A program made the position numbers and the translations under genes. A stretch of DNA of 64,000 nt from Alcaligenaceae bacterium (lineage in GTDB: Bacteria > Pseudomonadota > Gammaproteobacteria > Burkholderiales > Burkholderiaceae_B), in NCBI GenBank assembly GCA_013416445.1, contig JACCER010000001.1:1-64000 (forward strand), read 5' to 3'. Below, in pieces: positions 7,979 to 17,506 of this stretch (position 1 is the stretch's first letter; each line of letters begins with the position of its first letter). The notes beneath the pieces were generated by a model. It made no database searches and was not told the origin of the DNA. It saw nothing but the letters and a program-made list of their open reading frames with translations.

Positions 7979-8018
7979 TTAAGCGGGGGTTTGCCAATTT
8001 TGAAGAGAATACATATAC

Positions 8019-8933
8019 ATGGCGATGCACTTTGATCTGACCGATATGCAACTCATGGTCAATGTCGCTGGTGCCGAAAGCATGACCAAGGGCGCTGAAC
8101 GTTCGTTTTTGTCATTGCCAGCGGCCAGCAACCGAGTCAAGAACCTTGAAAATCACCTGGGTACGGCGCTGTTTTATCGCAATAGCCAGGGGGTAACCTT
8201 GACCCCATCGGGCGAGGCTTTTGTGCGCCATGCCCGTGTGGTGTTGCGCCAACTGGAACATTTGCGTGGCGATATCCAGGAATATGCCAGCGGGGTCAAA
8301 GGCCGGGTAAGGGTCTATGCCAACACCACGGCCATGAATGAATTCATGCCCACCATATTGGCCAACTACCTGGCGGCTCATCCCGATGTCAACGTAGAAC
8401 TGCGCGAGCGCCTAAGTTACCTGGTGGTCAAGGCGGTGGCCGATGGCACGGCCGATATCGGTATTACCGCCCAAGCGGGTGGCGGTGAAAACATAGAATT
8501 CCTGCCTTACAGAACTGATCAACTGATGCTGGTCACGCATCAAGACCACCCACTGGCTGCCAGCGCCACCGTCGATTTCGATGAAACCTTGGGCTACGAC
8601 TATGTGGGCTTGTCTGAAGCCAGCGCAATTCACGCCTTTTTGCTGCAGGCGGCCGACGATCTGGGCAGGGTATTGCGTTTTCGTGTCGAAGTCAGCAACT
8701 TCGAAGCGGCTTGCCGCATGATTGCCGCGCATGTGGGCATAGGGGTTATTCCCGAATCAGCAGCGCGGCGTTACGTTCAAGACCTGCCATTGAAAATGAT
8801 TCCCTTGAACGATGCTTGGGCTTTGCGGCGCCTGCATATTTGTGTCAGGCAGTTTGACAAGCTGCCTGTGTTTGCCAAGGAACTGGTTTCCTTGCTGGTG
8901 AAAGATGGCGCTACGGAGAGTGATAATGTCTAA
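8019..8933 (+). CDS. LysR family transcriptional regulator
   Basis: A 304-residue LysR-type regulator. The N-terminal winged helix-turn-helix covers residues ~8-66, with AESMTKGAERSFLSLPAASNRVKNLENHLGTALFYRNSQGVTLTPSGEAF. The C-terminal periplasmic-binding-protein-like effector domain runs from ~90 to 295 (VRVYANTTAMNEFMPTIL...). It is divergent from the acyl-CoA dehydrogenase/MmgE operon, so it most likely controls that operon in response to its substrate. Its 3' end overlaps the rdgB start by 8 bases, so rdgB translation may be coupled to it. The start at ATG 8019 gives MAMHFDLTDMQLM; ATG 8025 is possible. Confidence 0.9.
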   Translation: MAMHFDLTDMQLMVNVAGAESMTKGAERSFLSLPAASNRVKNLENHLGTALFYRNSQGVTLTPSGEAFVRHARVVLRQLEHLRGDIQEYASGVKGRVRVYANTTAMNEFMPTILANYLAAHPDVNVELRERLSYLVVKAVADGTADIGITAQAGGGENIEFLPYRTDQLMLVTHQDHPLAASATVDFDETLGYDYVGLSEASAIHAFLLQAADDLGRVLRFRVEVSNFEAACRMIAAHVGIGVIPESAARRYVQDLPLKMIPLNDAWALRRLHICVRQFDKLPVFAKELVSLLVKDGATESDNV

Positions 8934-9543
8934 GGTAGTTCTGGCGTCCAATAACGCCGGCAAATTGAAGGAATTTTCCGCCATTCTTGCCCAGGCGAAT
9001 ATCGCCATGGTGGCTCAGGGTGAGCTGGGTGTGTCTGAAGCCGAAGAGCCTTTTTGTACTTTCATCGAGAATGCGCTGCTCAAGGCCAGGCACGCAAGCC
9101 GTATTACAGGCTTGCCAGCGCTGGCCGATGACTCAGGTTTGTGTGTGGCGGCCCTGAATGGCGCGCCTGGCGTATATTCGGCGCGTTACGCAGCCCTGAA
9201 TGGCGGCGAAAAATCTGATGCAGCGAATAATCGCTACCTGTTGCAAAAGCTGGCAGGCAGCCCCGATAAATCCGCCTGTTATATTGCCGTCCTGGTTTAT
9301 TTGCAGTCGGCCGACGACCCTATGCCCATCATTGCCCAGGGGCTTTGGCAGGGCGAGATCATAGCCACCCCCAAAGGCAATAACGGGTTCGGCTACGACC
9401 CGCATTTTTATATTCCAGCGCTGGGTAAAACAGTGGCCGAACTCGACCCAGCGGTAAAAAACAGCTGCAGCCATCGCGCCCAGGCCCTGAAGATACTGTT
9501 GCAGGCCTTGCGCAATCCAGCCGTTGCTGCGCACTCCAATTAA
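8926..9543 (+). CDS. rdgB: XTP/dITP diphosphatase (non-canonical purine NTP pyrophosphatase)
   Basis: A 205-residue RdgB/HAM1 enzyme that hydrolyses ITP, dITP and XTP to monophosphates and so keeps deaminated purines out of nucleic acids. The signature LASNNAGKLKEF is at residues 5-16. The acidic metal site is in LPALADDSGLCVAALNGAPGVYSARY, and NNGFGYDPHFYIPALGKTVAEL near residue 150 is followed by SHRAQAL. ATG 8926 (MSKVVLASNN) is the family start; the longer frame from 8905 would sit deeper inside lysR. rdgB-hemW order is typical of this family of bacteria. Confidence 0.94.
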   Translation: MSKVVLASNNAGKLKEFSAILAQANIAMVAQGELGVSEAEEPFCTFIENALLKARHASRITGLPALADDSGLCVAALNGAPGVYSARYAALNGGEKSDAANNRYLLQKLAGSPDKSACYIAVLVYLQSADDPMPIIAQGLWQGEIIATPKGNNGFGYDPHFYIPALGKTVAELDPAVKNSCSHRAQALKILLQALRNPAVAAHSN

Positions 9544-9558
9544 ATTACCGAGATTCAG

Positions 9559-10791
9559 GTGCATCCAATTTTTTCAATAGTTCCCGAAGAGAAAGCCAGA
9601 AAGCCGGGGGTCATTCCGCGCATAGGCGTCAAGCCGACGTCGCTGCTTACCAGCCTTCCTCCCTTGTCCTTGTATGTTCATGTGCCCTGGTGCGTGCGCA
9701 AATGCCCTTACTGCGACTTCAATTCTCACGAACTGAAAAACGAAATTCCAGAGCGTGAGTATCTGGATGCCTTGCAGGCTGACCTTGAACAGGCTTTGCC
9801 TTTGGTGTGGGGCCGGCAGGTGGTATCCATATTTATCGGCGGAGGTACGCCCAGCCTGCTTTCTGCCAAGGCCCTTGATGACATGCTGGCCATGTTCCGG
9901 GCTTGCCTGAATGTATTGCCTGATGCTGAAATTACCCTCGAGGCCAATCCGGGCACGGTCGAGGCCGGGCGCTTTGCCGATTATGCCGCCAGCGGCGTAA
10001 ACCGTATTTCATTGGGTATACAAAGTTTTAACGATGATGCCTTGAAGGCCTTGGGTCGCGTTCATGATGCGCGCCAGGCGCGAGACGCCATAGCCATTGC
10101 GCAGCGCGCGGTAAAGCGGGTCAATCTGGACCTGATGTACGCCTTGCCCCAGCAAACTGTAGCAGCTTGCGCCGAAGACCTACGCCAGGCCATGTCGTTT
10201 CAGACGGGGCATTTGTCTTTGTATCATCTGACATTGGAGCCCAATACGGTTTTTGCCAAATATCCGCCCATTGTTCCCGATGACGACACCAGCGCAGCCA
10301 TGCAAGATCTCATCACCGAAGCCACGAGCGCGGGCGGTTGGGAACAATACGAGGTGTCGGCCTACGCCCGGCCCGGCGAACGCTGTCTGCATAATCTGAA
10401 TTATTGGGAATTTGGCGATTACCTTGGCATAGGGCCTGGAGCGCATGGCAAGCTGTCGTTTCATGACAAAATCATCCGTCAGGCCAAGCTTAAAAATCCG
10501 TCTTCCTGGATGGAGAAATCCATCCGGCGTGATGCCAGTCACATTGCGGAAGAGCGGGTGCTGGCACCGCAGGAACTGGGGTTTGAATTCATGTTGAACG
10601 CCCTGCGCCTGAAAGAGGGTGTTGCTGCTGCAAGCTTTCGCGAGCATACGGGCGTATCGGTGTTGTCCATAGGCGCGGCGGTAAAGCGGGCGGTAGACAA
10701 GGGCTTGCTTGAACCCGATCCATCGCGTTTTCAGGCTAGCGCACTGGGTTGGCGATTTTTGAACGATTTACAGGCAGAGTTTCTGGAATAA
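9559..10791 (+). CDS. hemW: Radical SAM heme chaperone HemW
   Basis: A 410-residue radical SAM protein, often labelled coproporphyrinogen III oxidase-like but characterised as the heme-handling chaperone HemW. The [4Fe-4S] cluster motif C-x3-C-x2-C appears as CVRKCPYCDF near residue 47, followed by FIGGGTPSLLS (SAM-binding GGT) and LEANPGTVE. It lacks the extra N-terminal features of true HemN. GTG 9559 is the only suitable start near the rdgB end (15-base gap), with a weak GAG upstream. The C-terminal HemN_C domain (ELGFEFMLNALRLKEGV) is complete. Confidence 0.9.
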   Translation: MHPIFSIVPEEKARKPGVIPRIGVKPTSLLTSLPPLSLYVHVPWCVRKCPYCDFNSHELKNEIPEREYLDALQADLEQALPLVWGRQVVSIFIGGGTPSLLSAKALDDMLAMFRACLNVLPDAEITLEANPGTVEAGRFADYAASGVNRISLGIQSFNDDALKALGRVHDARQARDAIAIAQRAVKRVNLDLMYALPQQTVAACAEDLRQAMSFQTGHLSLYHLTLEPNTVFAKYPPIVPDDDTSAAMQDLITEATSAGGWEQYEVSAYARPGERCLHNLNYWEFGDYLGIGPGAHGKLSFHDKIIRQAKLKNPSSWMEKSIRRDASHIAEERVLAPQELGFEFMLNALRLKEGVAAASFREHTGVSVLSIGAAVKRAVDKGLLEPDPSRFQASALGWRFLNDLQAEFLE

Positions 10792-10823
10792 TCCAGGTAT
10801 TGCATCGCTTTTGCACTACAATT

Positions 10824-10840
10824 TGCACCATTATGGGGCA
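10824..10840 (+). promoter_or_regulatory. NtrC enhancer site upstream of glnA
   Basis: TGCACCA-TTA-TGGGGCA matches the NtrC dyad TGCACCA-N3-TGGTGCA with one mismatch. A weaker overlapping dyad starts at 10812 (TGCACTACAATTTGCAC). The site is about 70 bases upstream of the sigma-54 promoter element, a usual enhancer distance. Confidence 0.72.
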
Positions 10841-10910
10841 GGCTGCCCCGCGATGGTGATTCGATATCTCCGTAGGTCGGAATGCATGCCTTTTGGCAAG
10901 CATATAAAGT

Positions 10911-10926
10911 TGGCATCTAATTTGCT
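10911..10926 (+). promoter_or_regulatory. Sigma-54 (RpoN) promoter of glnA
   Basis: TGGCATCTAATTTGCT fits the -24/-12 consensus TGGCAC-N5-TTGCW with one mismatch and exact spacing. It lies 56 bases before the glnA ATG and downstream of an NtrC site. Confidence 0.85.
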
Positions 10927-10981
10927 TATTGAATATTGATCTTATCGCCGTCCTTTTGTTTTCACTGGTTCAGGAGCCTAT

Positions 10982-12394
10982 ATGTCCACCCCGGAAGAAG
11001 TAGTCAAGCTAATTGCAGATCGTGAAGTTGCCTTTGTGGATTTCCGCTTTACCGATACACTCGGAAAAGAACATCACCTGACGGTGCCAGGCCACACCGT
11101 AGATGAAGAAAAAATGGAAACCGGGGTTGCTTTTGATGGTTCGTCGATTGCTGGCTGGAAGGGCATAGAGGCCTCTGACATGGTGCTGATTCCCGATGCC
11201 AGCACGGCTCACCTGGATCCATTTCGTGAAGAAACCACGCTTATCCTTACTTGCGACGTGGTAGAACCTTCCGATCTGAAAGGCTATGATCGCGATCCAC
11301 GCTCACTGGCCAAGCGTGCCGAAGCCTACCTGAAGTCCAGTGGCCTGGGCGATACGGCTTATTTTGGCCCTGAACCCGAGTTTTTCGTTTTCGACGGCAT
11401 TACCTGGAACGACGATATGTCGGGTTGCTTCGTCAAAATCAAGTCCGACGAGGCGCCGTGGTCGCGCGGCATGGATATGGACGGTGGCAATCAAGGCCAT
11501 CGTCCTGGTGTCAAAGGCGGTTACGTGCCGGTGCCTCCGGTCGACAGTTTCCACGACATGCGCTCGGAAATGTGCCTGCTGCTCGAACAGCAAGGTGTCC
11601 CCGTTGAAATCCACCATCATGAAGTTGCGGGGCAGGGCCAACTGGAAATCGGCACCCGGTTCAGCACCTTGGTGCAACGTGCCGACTGGAATCAAATCCT
11701 GAAATACACTGTGCATAATGTGGCGCACGTTTATGGCAAAACCGCTACCTTCATGCCCAAGCCTATTGTGGGCGATAACGGTTCGGGCATGCATGTACAC
11801 CAGTCCATCTGGAAAGACGGCCAGAATCTGTTTGCGGGCAACGGCTACGCCGGGCTATCTGAGTTTGCACTGTATTACATAGGGGGCATCATCAAGCATG
11901 CCAAGGCCCTGAACGCCATTACCAATCCTGGCACAAACTCGTACAAACGCTTGGTTCCTCACTACGAGGCGCCGGTCAAACTGGCTTATTCAGCCCGCAA
12001 CCGTTCGGCTTCGATACGCATTCCTTATGTGGGCAACCCCAAGGGTCGCCGCGTCGAGGCACGCTTTCCCGACCCACTGGCCAACCCTTACCTGGCGTTT
12101 GCAGCACTGATGATGGCTGGCCTTGATGGCGTGCAAAACAAGATCCATCCTGGCGATCCCGCCGACAAGAACCTGTACGATCTGCCGCCTGAAGAAGACG
12201 CCAAGATCCCAACAGTGTGCGCGTCGCTGGAAGAAGCCATAGCCGCCCTGGACCAGGATCGAGAATTCCTGACCCGTGGCGGTGTATTCAGCAACGAAAT
12301 GCTGGATGCCTATATTGAACTTAAATTGGCCGAGGTCACGCGCTTGCGCATGACGACTCATCCAGTTGAGTTTGATATGTATTACAGCTTGTAG
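10982..12394 (+). CDS. glnA: Glutamine synthetase, type I (GSI-beta)
   Basis: A 470-residue type I glutamine synthetase: ATP-dependent condensation of glutamate and ammonia, active as a dodecamer in the cytosol. Visible features are the N-terminal beta-grasp [33 protein letters not shown], the metal site [27 protein letters not shown], and [16 protein letters not shown]. The adenylylation loop NLYDLPPEE near residue 400 carries the target Tyr, so activity is expected to be controlled by GlnE. Length matches the family. Transcription should be nitrogen-controlled by the sigma-54 promoter and NtrC site upstream, with the regulators ntrB/ntrC downstream. Confidence 0.97.
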   Translation: MSTPEEVVKLIADREVAFVDFRFTDTLGKEHHLTVPGHTVDEEKMETGVAFDGSSIAGWKGIEASDMVLIPDASTAHLDPFREETTLILTCDVVEPSDLKGYDRDPRSLAKRAEAYLKSSGLGDTAYFGPEPEFFVFDGITWNDDMSGCFVKIKSDEAPWSRGMDMDGGNQGHRPGVKGGYVPVPPVDSFHDMRSEMCLLLEQQGVPVEIHHHEVAGQGQLEIGTRFSTLVQRADWNQILKYTVHNVAHVYGKTATFMPKPIVGDNGSGMHVHQSIWKDGQNLFAGNGYAGLSEFALYYIGGIIKHAKALNAITNPGTNSYKRLVPHYEAPVKLAYSARNRSASIRIPYVGNPKGRRVEARFPDPLANPYLAFAALMMAGLDGVQNKIHPGDPADKNLYDLPPEEDAKIPTVCASLEEAIAALDQDREFLTRGGVFSNEMLDAYIELKLAEVTRLRMTTHPVEFDMYYSL

Positions 12395-12434
12395 GTCGTA
12401 TTAGCGCCTAAGGCGCATAATTCGACATCACCTA
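12391..12434. repeat. REP-like palindrome between glnA and ntrB (copy 4)
   Basis: GTAGGTCGTATTAGCGCC ... GGCGCATAATTCGACATCACCTAC, beginning at the glnA stop codon. Such a structure could stabilise the glnA transcript or dampen readthrough into ntrBC; this is inference. Confidence 0.65.
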
Positions 12435-12445
12435 CCGACGCCACT

Positions 12446-13489
12446 ATGGACGTAGCCAGTTACGACTTATTATCCACGGCGGTTTTGCTGCTGGACAATG
12501 ACGGCTCGATTGCCTACGCCAATGCGGCGGCGGAAGAGCTGTTTGGCTTGTCGCGCAGGCTATTGATCGGCTGCGGCGCCTGCAAGCTGTTTGGCGCCGA
12601 CCAAGCCTTGCAAGCCCGCTTGCCCGACGCCATCAACGGGAAGTTCGGCATCTTGCGGCAAGACTTGCTTGTGGAACGCCCGGGGGGCTCTCTTGCCATC
12701 AGCCTGGCTATTGTCCCCTTGGATGATCAGCCCTGGTCCGCCTTGCTCGAAGCCCGCCCCATAGAGCAGCATATACTCCTTGACAGGCATCAGCAGCTTG
12801 GAAAAGAACTGGCTGCCCAGCGGGAGTCTTTGCGTAATCTGGCCCACGAGGTAAAGAACCCGCTAGGCGGCATACGCGGCGCGGCTCAGTTGCTGGAAGC
12901 CGAGCTGGAATCAGATGCGTTGCGTGACTATACCCGGGTCATTATTGCCGAGGCTGACAGGCTGGCGGCCCTGGTGGATCGCCTGATCTCACCGCAGGGG
13001 GCTACGCTTCAAAAGACATGGTTCAATATTCACGAAATCTGCGAACGTGTATATACATTGATACATGCTGAATTCGCTCAACTCGGCATGGTGCGTGATT
13101 ACGATGCGTCGGTGCCTGATGTATACGGGGATTTTCCCAGGCTGCTGCAAGCCTACCTGAATATGGCGCGCAACGCGGCCCAGGCCCTGAGCGAAGGGGG
13201 AGCGCAGGCTGCCCCCCGGCTGGTGCTGCGCACTCGCATTGGTCGCCAGTTGCTGTTGGCGACACATCAGGCCAGGCTGGCGGTGGTGGTGGCTGTTATC
13301 GATAATGGGCCAGGTGTACCGGCCGCCCTGAACGATAAAATATTCCACCCGCTGGTAACTGGCCGGCCTGCCGGGACAGGCCTGGGCCTGAGCCTGGCTC
13401 AGGAGTTTGTGCAACAGCATGGCGGCGTCATCGAGTTCGATTCCCGCCCTGGCCATAGTGAATTTCGCATGATCTTGCCTTTGGAGTAA
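12446..13489 (+). CDS. glnL: Nitrogen regulation sensor histidine kinase NtrB (GlnL)
   Basis: A 347-residue cytosolic kinase/phosphatase of NtrC; its activity is normally set by PII protein. An N-terminal PAS domain (residues ~5-110: DYLLSTAVLLLDNDGSIAYANAA...) is followed by the H-box NLAHEVKNPLGGIRGAAQLLE with the phosphorylated His near residue 134. The ATPase part has NMARNAAQAL (N box), VIDNGPGVP and GTGLGLSLAQEFVQQHGG (G boxes). No membrane segment is present, as expected for NtrB. It lies 51 bases after glnA and three bases before ntrC, so the three genes form the classical glnA-ntrBC operon. Confidence 0.93.
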   Translation: MDVASYDLLSTAVLLLDNDGSIAYANAAAEELFGLSRRLLIGCGACKLFGADQALQARLPDAINGKFGILRQDLLVERPGGSLAISLAIVPLDDQPWSALLEARPIEQHILLDRHQQLGKELAAQRESLRNLAHEVKNPLGGIRGAAQLLEAELESDALRDYTRVIIAEADRLAALVDRLISPQGATLQKTWFNIHEICERVYTLIHAEFAQLGMVRDYDASVPDVYGDFPRLLQAYLNMARNAAQALSEGGAQAAPRLVLRTRIGRQLLLATHQARLAVVVAVIDNGPGVPAALNDKIFHPLVTGRPAGTGLGLSLAQEFVQQHGGVIEFDSRPGHSEFRMILPLE

Positions 13490-13492
13490 AGC

Positions 13493-14953
13493 ATGAAGCC
13501 GGTGTGGATAGTCGATGATGATCAAAGCATGCGGTGGGTGCTGGAAAAAGCCCTGGCTCGGGTAGCAATGACGGCAGTCTGTTTTGCCAGCGCCAACGAC
13601 GTGCTGGAAGCCCTTGAAAGCGATGCGCCATCGGTGCTGGTTACCGATATACGCATGCCGGGAATCAACGGCCTGGAGCTGCTGCAGCGCATCAAGCAGG
13701 CCCATCCCAACTTGCCGGTCATTGTCATGACGGCGTTTACCGATCTGGACAGCACCGTTGCGGCTTTCCAGAAGGGCGCTTTCGATTATCTGCCCAAGCC
13801 TTTCGATATCAATACCGCTATCGCCCTGATACAGCGGGCGGCGCAAGCGGCCGGGGATCAGCCTGCCGATACTGAGCGCCAGGACGTTGTCGCAGGTGAT
13901 CCAGCCATGATGATGCAGTCGTCTTCGCCAGCGATGCAGGAGGTCTTTCGCGCTATCGGCCGCCTGGCGGCATCCAGCGTCACTGTCTTGATTACAGGCG
14001 AGTCCGGGACAGGCAAAGAGCTGATTGCCCGGGCTTTGCATACCCACAGCCATCGCAGTACCGGCCCATTTATCGCCCTGAATGCAGCGGCAATTCCCAA
14101 AGACTTGCTTGAAGCCGAGCTTTTTGGCCACGAACGTGGCGCATTTACAGGTGCTACGCAGCAGCGCCTGGGTCGTTTTGAAGAAGCGCGTGGCGGCACC
14201 TTGTTTCTTGACGAAATTGGTGACATGCCGTTCGAGCTTCAGACCCGTCTCTTGAGGGTGCTGTCCGAGGGCAGCTTTTATCGTGTTGGTGGATCGCATG
14301 CGATCAAGGCCGATGTGCGTATTGTGGCGGCTACGCACCAGCCATTAGAGCAGCGAGTGGCGCAAGGGCTGTTCCGGGAAGATCTTTTTCATAGACTGAA
14401 TGTGATCCGATTGCGCTTGCCGGCATTGCGCGAACGCAAAGACGATATTCCCGGTCTTGTACAGTTGTTTCTGCAAAACAGCGCCCGGGAGCTGGGCGTA
14501 CCCATGCGTCGTCTGACACCTGCTGCCCTGCGGCTTATGCTGGCTTTTGATTATCCCGGCAATATCCGCCAGTTGGAGAACCTGTGCCAATGGCTGACCG
14601 TGATGTCTTCCAGCCAGTTGATCGATGCCAAGGATTTGCCTCCCGAAATACGCTTGCTGCAAGACAAGGCGGAACCGCCGCTTGCGGCGACTGAACAGGA
14701 ATCAGGGGTGACTGATTCCGCCGCCAGATGGACGGCGCTGCTGGCCCGTGAAGTGGAAGCAAGCCTGACGCGTAACGAGCCTGCCGTCATGGCGACCTTC
14801 AATCGCGAGTTTGAGCGCATATTGTTGACCAGCGCATTAAAATATAGTCGCGGATACCGCAAGGAAGCAGCGCAACGGCTGGGAATAGGGCGCAATACAT
14901 TGGCGCGCAAATGTACCGAGCTGAGTCTGGACGAAATCACAAGCAAGCGGTAG
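13493..14953 (+). CDS. glnG: Nitrogen regulation response regulator NtrC (GlnG)
   Basis: A 486-residue sigma-54 enhancer-binding protein. The receiver domain (1-120) has VDDDQ and the phospho-acceptor Asp in [15 protein letters not shown]. The central AAA+ domain carries Walker [15 protein letters not shown], the sigma-54-contacting loop [14 protein letters not shown], Walker [12 protein letters not shown], and [16 protein letters not shown]. The C-terminal Fis-type helix-turn-helix is [26 protein letters not shown]. All activation elements are intact. It is expected to activate glnA from the enhancer at 10824 under nitrogen limitation. It starts at ATG 13493, immediately after ntrB. Confidence 0.95.
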   Translation: MKPVWIVDDDQSMRWVLEKALARVAMTAVCFASANDVLEALESDAPSVLVTDIRMPGINGLELLQRIKQAHPNLPVIVMTAFTDLDSTVAAFQKGAFDYLPKPFDINTAIALIQRAAQAAGDQPADTERQDVVAGDPAMMMQSSSPAMQEVFRAIGRLAASSVTVLITGESGTGKELIARALHTHSHRSTGPFIALNAAAIPKDLLEAELFGHERGAFTGATQQRLGRFEEARGGTLFLDEIGDMPFELQTRLLRVLSEGSFYRVGGSHAIKADVRIVAATHQPLEQRVAQGLFREDLFHRLNVIRLRLPALRERKDDIPGLVQLFLQNSARELGVPMRRLTPAALRLMLAFDYPGNIRQLENLCQWLTVMSSSQLIDAKDLPPEIRLLQDKAEPPLAATEQESGVTDSAARWTALLAREVEASLTRNEPAVMATFNREFERILLTSALKYSRGYRKEAAQRLGIGRNTLARKCTELSLDEITSKR

Positions 14954-14980
14954 GCGCAGCCTGCCGGGTCGGAAGCCAGA

Positions 14981-15763
14981 TTAGCTCGCTTCACCGCGCA
15001 AATAGGCTTGCGCGCGTTGCGCCATTAGTGCTTCGCGCTTGACGAAGTCGGCTACGAACGGAGTAGCTGGATTATGGTGCAGGCCATAAGGCGTATCCCA
15101 TTGAGCGATAATGCCGTCCTGCATGACGCCAATGCGGTCGGCTATGGCAAAGGCTTCGGCTTGGTTGTGGGTGACCAGTATGGCGGTATGGCCGGTTTTT
15201 TTAAGAATGTCGCGCACTTCGAAAGCCAGCCGCTCACGGGTATCGACGTCGAGATTTGAAAAGGGTTCATCCAGCAGCAGTAGTTCTGGTTCAGGCGCCA
15301 GCGCCCGAGCTAGGGCTACGCGCTGTTGCTGGCCGCCAGATAGTTCATGCGGATAGCGCTGGCCCGAGTCTTCCAGCCCCGCCAGCGACAGCAGTTCTTC
15401 GACTCGTTGTGTGCGGCGCTGCTTATCCCAACGTCGCAGACCAAAGGCAATGTTTCTTTCCACATTAAGATGCGGGAATAGGGCATAGTCCTGAAACATC
15501 ATCCCAACATGTCGGTGCTCGGGTTCTATTTGACTATCGACTGATGAAAGTACCTTGGTGCCCAGGCAAATCGAGCCGCTGCGCAAGGGCTCGAAGCCGG
15601 CTATGGCTCGCAGTACCGTGGTCTTGCCGCAGCCTGACGCCCCAAGCAGGCAGCCAATATGGCCTTTTTCCAGACATAAAGACAGATTCTTGACAACCGG
15701 CACTATGCCGTCCGGCGTGTCGTACGACAGGGAAATGCGATCTAGCTTGAGCAGTTCTGACAT
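14981..15763 (-). CDS. ABC transporter ATP-binding protein, iron(III)-type
   Basis: A 260-residue cytoplasmic ATPase subunit. It has Walker A GASGCGKTT, the Q-loop MMFQDYALFPHLNVERNIAFGL, the signature LSGGQQQRVALARAL, Walker B LLLLDEPFSNLD and the switch His in ILVTHNQAEAF. It resembles FbpC/FutC-type ferric transport ATPases but is shorter than most, because the C-terminal TOBE regulatory part is nearly absent. It ends the operon SBP-permease-ATPase; the gap to the permease is 2 bases. A Fur box in front of the operon supports iron as the substrate. Confidence 0.88.
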   Translation of the reverse strand: MSELLKLDRISLSYDTPDGIVPVVKNLSLCLEKGHIGCLLGASGCGKTTVLRAIAGFEPLRSGSICLGTKVLSSVDSQIEPEHRHVGMMFQDYALFPHLNVERNIAFGLRRWDKQRRTQRVEELLSLAGLEDSGQRYPHELSGGQQQRVALARALAPEPELLLLDEPFSNLDVDTRERLAFEVRDILKKTGHTAILVTHNQAEAFAIADRIGVMQDGIIAQWDTPYGLHHNPATPFVADFVKREALMAQRAQAYLRGEAS

Positions 15764-15765
15764 GC

Positions 15766-17466
15766 TTAATGGGCTGTTTTAAATTGAGTACGAGCCAGCA
15801 GGATGACGGGCAGCAGGCCTGCAAGAACAATGGCCAGAGCAGCGACTGAGCCTTCCTCGTAGGTACCGCGCGCTGCCTCGGCGTAAAGCCAAGTTGCCAG
15901 CGTATCGAAATTGACGGGCCGCAACAGCAGAGTGGCGGGCAATTCTTTCATGGTGTCGACAAAAATCAACAGAGCGGCGGCCCCTATGGCGGGGCGCAGC
16001 AGTGGCAGATGTATACGGCGCAAGGTACCGCTGGACGTTTCCCCCAAGAGGCGCGCCGCTTGCTCCATGGATGGCGGAATACGAGCCAGACCGGCTTCGA
16101 GCCCGCCTATGGATATTGCCAGGAAGCGTATGACGTAGGCGCACACCAGGGCGGTGGTGGTTCCCATCAGCAATAGGCCTGGATCGGGGTTGCCCAGCAA
16201 TTGCCAGAGCTGCGACGCCAGGCCGTCTATCAGCATAATGGGAGCAAGCATGCCTATGGCAAGTACGGTGCCTGGGATCGCGTAGCCCGACGTTGCTACG
16301 CGGGCGCATAGTTTGGTAAATGTGACGGGGGCGCTATAGCGTACTGAACGTGCAGCCCAGACAATGATCAGGCCGCAGAGCAGTGTTGCAGCGGTCGCTA
16401 GGAGTGCTACCTTTATGGTGTTGTAGCCGCTTAATAGCAACTGGTCGGAGATGGCCCCAGCGCTATTGATGTGCTTGATGGTTTCGCTTAGCAGGTATAT
16501 GGCAGGCGCGACAAAGCCTATGATGACGGGTAGCCAACCCAGTCCAAAAGCCGCAGTGACGGCCGAGCCCCGCAGTTTTTTAGGCTGTATGGGGCGGGTG
16601 CGCAGTGTACTGGCGTAGCGTTGGCGGCGCCGTCCATGGCGTTCGACCAGGATCAGGACCACCACGATAGCCAGCATGGCAAGCGCGATCTGGGCGGCTC
16701 CAGCCAGGTCTGAGCGCGTCACCCAGGTGGTGTAGACCGAGACAGTCAGGGTTTGGACACCAAGAAACTCGGATGCGCCGATGTCGTTCAGTGTTTCCAG
16801 CAACGCCAGGCTGACACCCACCGCTATGGCTGGGCGAGCCATGGGCAAGACGACTCTAAAAAAAGTGCCCCAGCTTGTCGCGCCCAGCACCCGCGCGGCC
16901 TCAAGCAGGCTGGCCGCCTGTGTGGCGAACATGACGCGTGTGCTTAGGTAAACATAGGGGTAAAGCACGAAGCCCAGCAAGAATATGGCTCCGGGCAAGG
17001 AGCGCAGGTCGGGAAGCCGAAATTGGCGCGGACTGTCGTAGCCCAGCAGGTCGCGCAGCAGCGTTTGCACCGGCCCTATGGGATGCAGAATATCCAGGTA
17101 GGCAAAGGCGACGATATAAGTCGGTACGGCCAGTGGCAGTAATAATGCCCACGATAATATGCGGCGCGACGGGAAGTCGAAGGCGGTAATCAGCCATGCG
17201 CTGCCGACGCCCAGGCAAGTGACCAGGACACCTACCCCCAGCAGTAGCAGCACGGTATTGGTAAAGGCGGCGGGCAGTACATAGGCCAGCAGGTGCGACC
17301 AGTGCTCGATTGAGCCTTGCAAGGCAAACCAGCTCAGGGTGGCGACGGGGGCCAAAACGCATAGCGCAATGACCATGGCGCTAATTCGCCAGCTAAAGCC
17401 AGCTTCACATGAAAAAAAACGGCGCAAATACAACAGCGGATGTTCCTGCAAAAATCGGTAAAGCAC
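15766..17466 (-). CDS. ABC transporter permease, FbpB-like fused double permease
   Basis: An inner-membrane permease made of two homologous halves in one chain, as in FbpB/HitB ferric transporters. About twelve hydrophobic segments are visible. Two EAA-type loops can be read: AASLLEAARVLGATSWGTFFRVVLP and SMEQAARLLGETSSGTLRRIHLPL. The frame is open back to 17565, but that would overlap the binding-protein gene by 59 bases, so the longest start is unlikely. GTG 17466 is listed here. TTG 17433 (preceded by AGGA) and ATG 17376 are alternatives, and the true N-terminus is not settled. A hairpin lies at this junction. Confidence 0.85.
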   Translation of the reverse strand: MLYRFLQEHPLLYLRRFFSCEAGFSWRISAMVIALCVLAPVATLSWFALQGSIEHWSHLLAYVLPAAFTNTVLLLLGVGVLVTCLGVGSAWLITAFDFPSRRILSWALLLPLAVPTYIVAFAYLDILHPIGPVQTLLRDLLGYDSPRQFRLPDLRSLPGAIFLLGFVLYPYVYLSTRVMFATQAASLLEAARVLGATSWGTFFRVVLPMARPAIAVGVSLALLETLNDIGASEFLGVQTLTVSVYTTWVTRSDLAGAAQIALAMLAIVVVLILVERHGRRRQRYASTLRTRPIQPKKLRGSAVTAAFGLGWLPVIIGFVAPAIYLLSETIKHINSAGAISDQLLLSGYNTIKVALLATAATLLCGLIIVWAARSVRYSAPVTFTKLCARVATSGYAIPGTVLAIGMLAPIMLIDGLASQLWQLLGNPDPGLLLMGTTTALVCAYVIRFLAISIGGLEAGLARIPPSMEQAARLLGETSSGTLRRIHLPLLRPAIGAAALLIFVDTMKELPATLLLRPVNFDTLATWLYAEAARGTYEEGSVAALAIVLAGLLPVILLARTQFKTAH

Positions 17467-17485
17467 GGGTGAAAAACCCCGTGCC
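17462..17485 (-). terminator. Intercistronic hairpin between binding protein and permease
   Basis: GCACGGG (17463-17469) / CCCGTGC (17478-17484), 21 bases downstream of the SBP stop in the transcribed direction. Such stem-loops often act as partial terminators or mRNA stabilisers, making more binding protein than permease. That role is inferred. Confidence 0.55.
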
Positions 17486-17506
17486 TTACCGGAGAAAGAC
17501 TGACCT

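Noticed and set aside
12989-14338. 449-codon open frame on the minus strand opposite ntrB/ntrC
   Set aside because: It is a shadow of two clearly conserved genes; its translation is rich in His, Arg and Gln with no domain, as expected of antisense frames in G+C-rich DNA.
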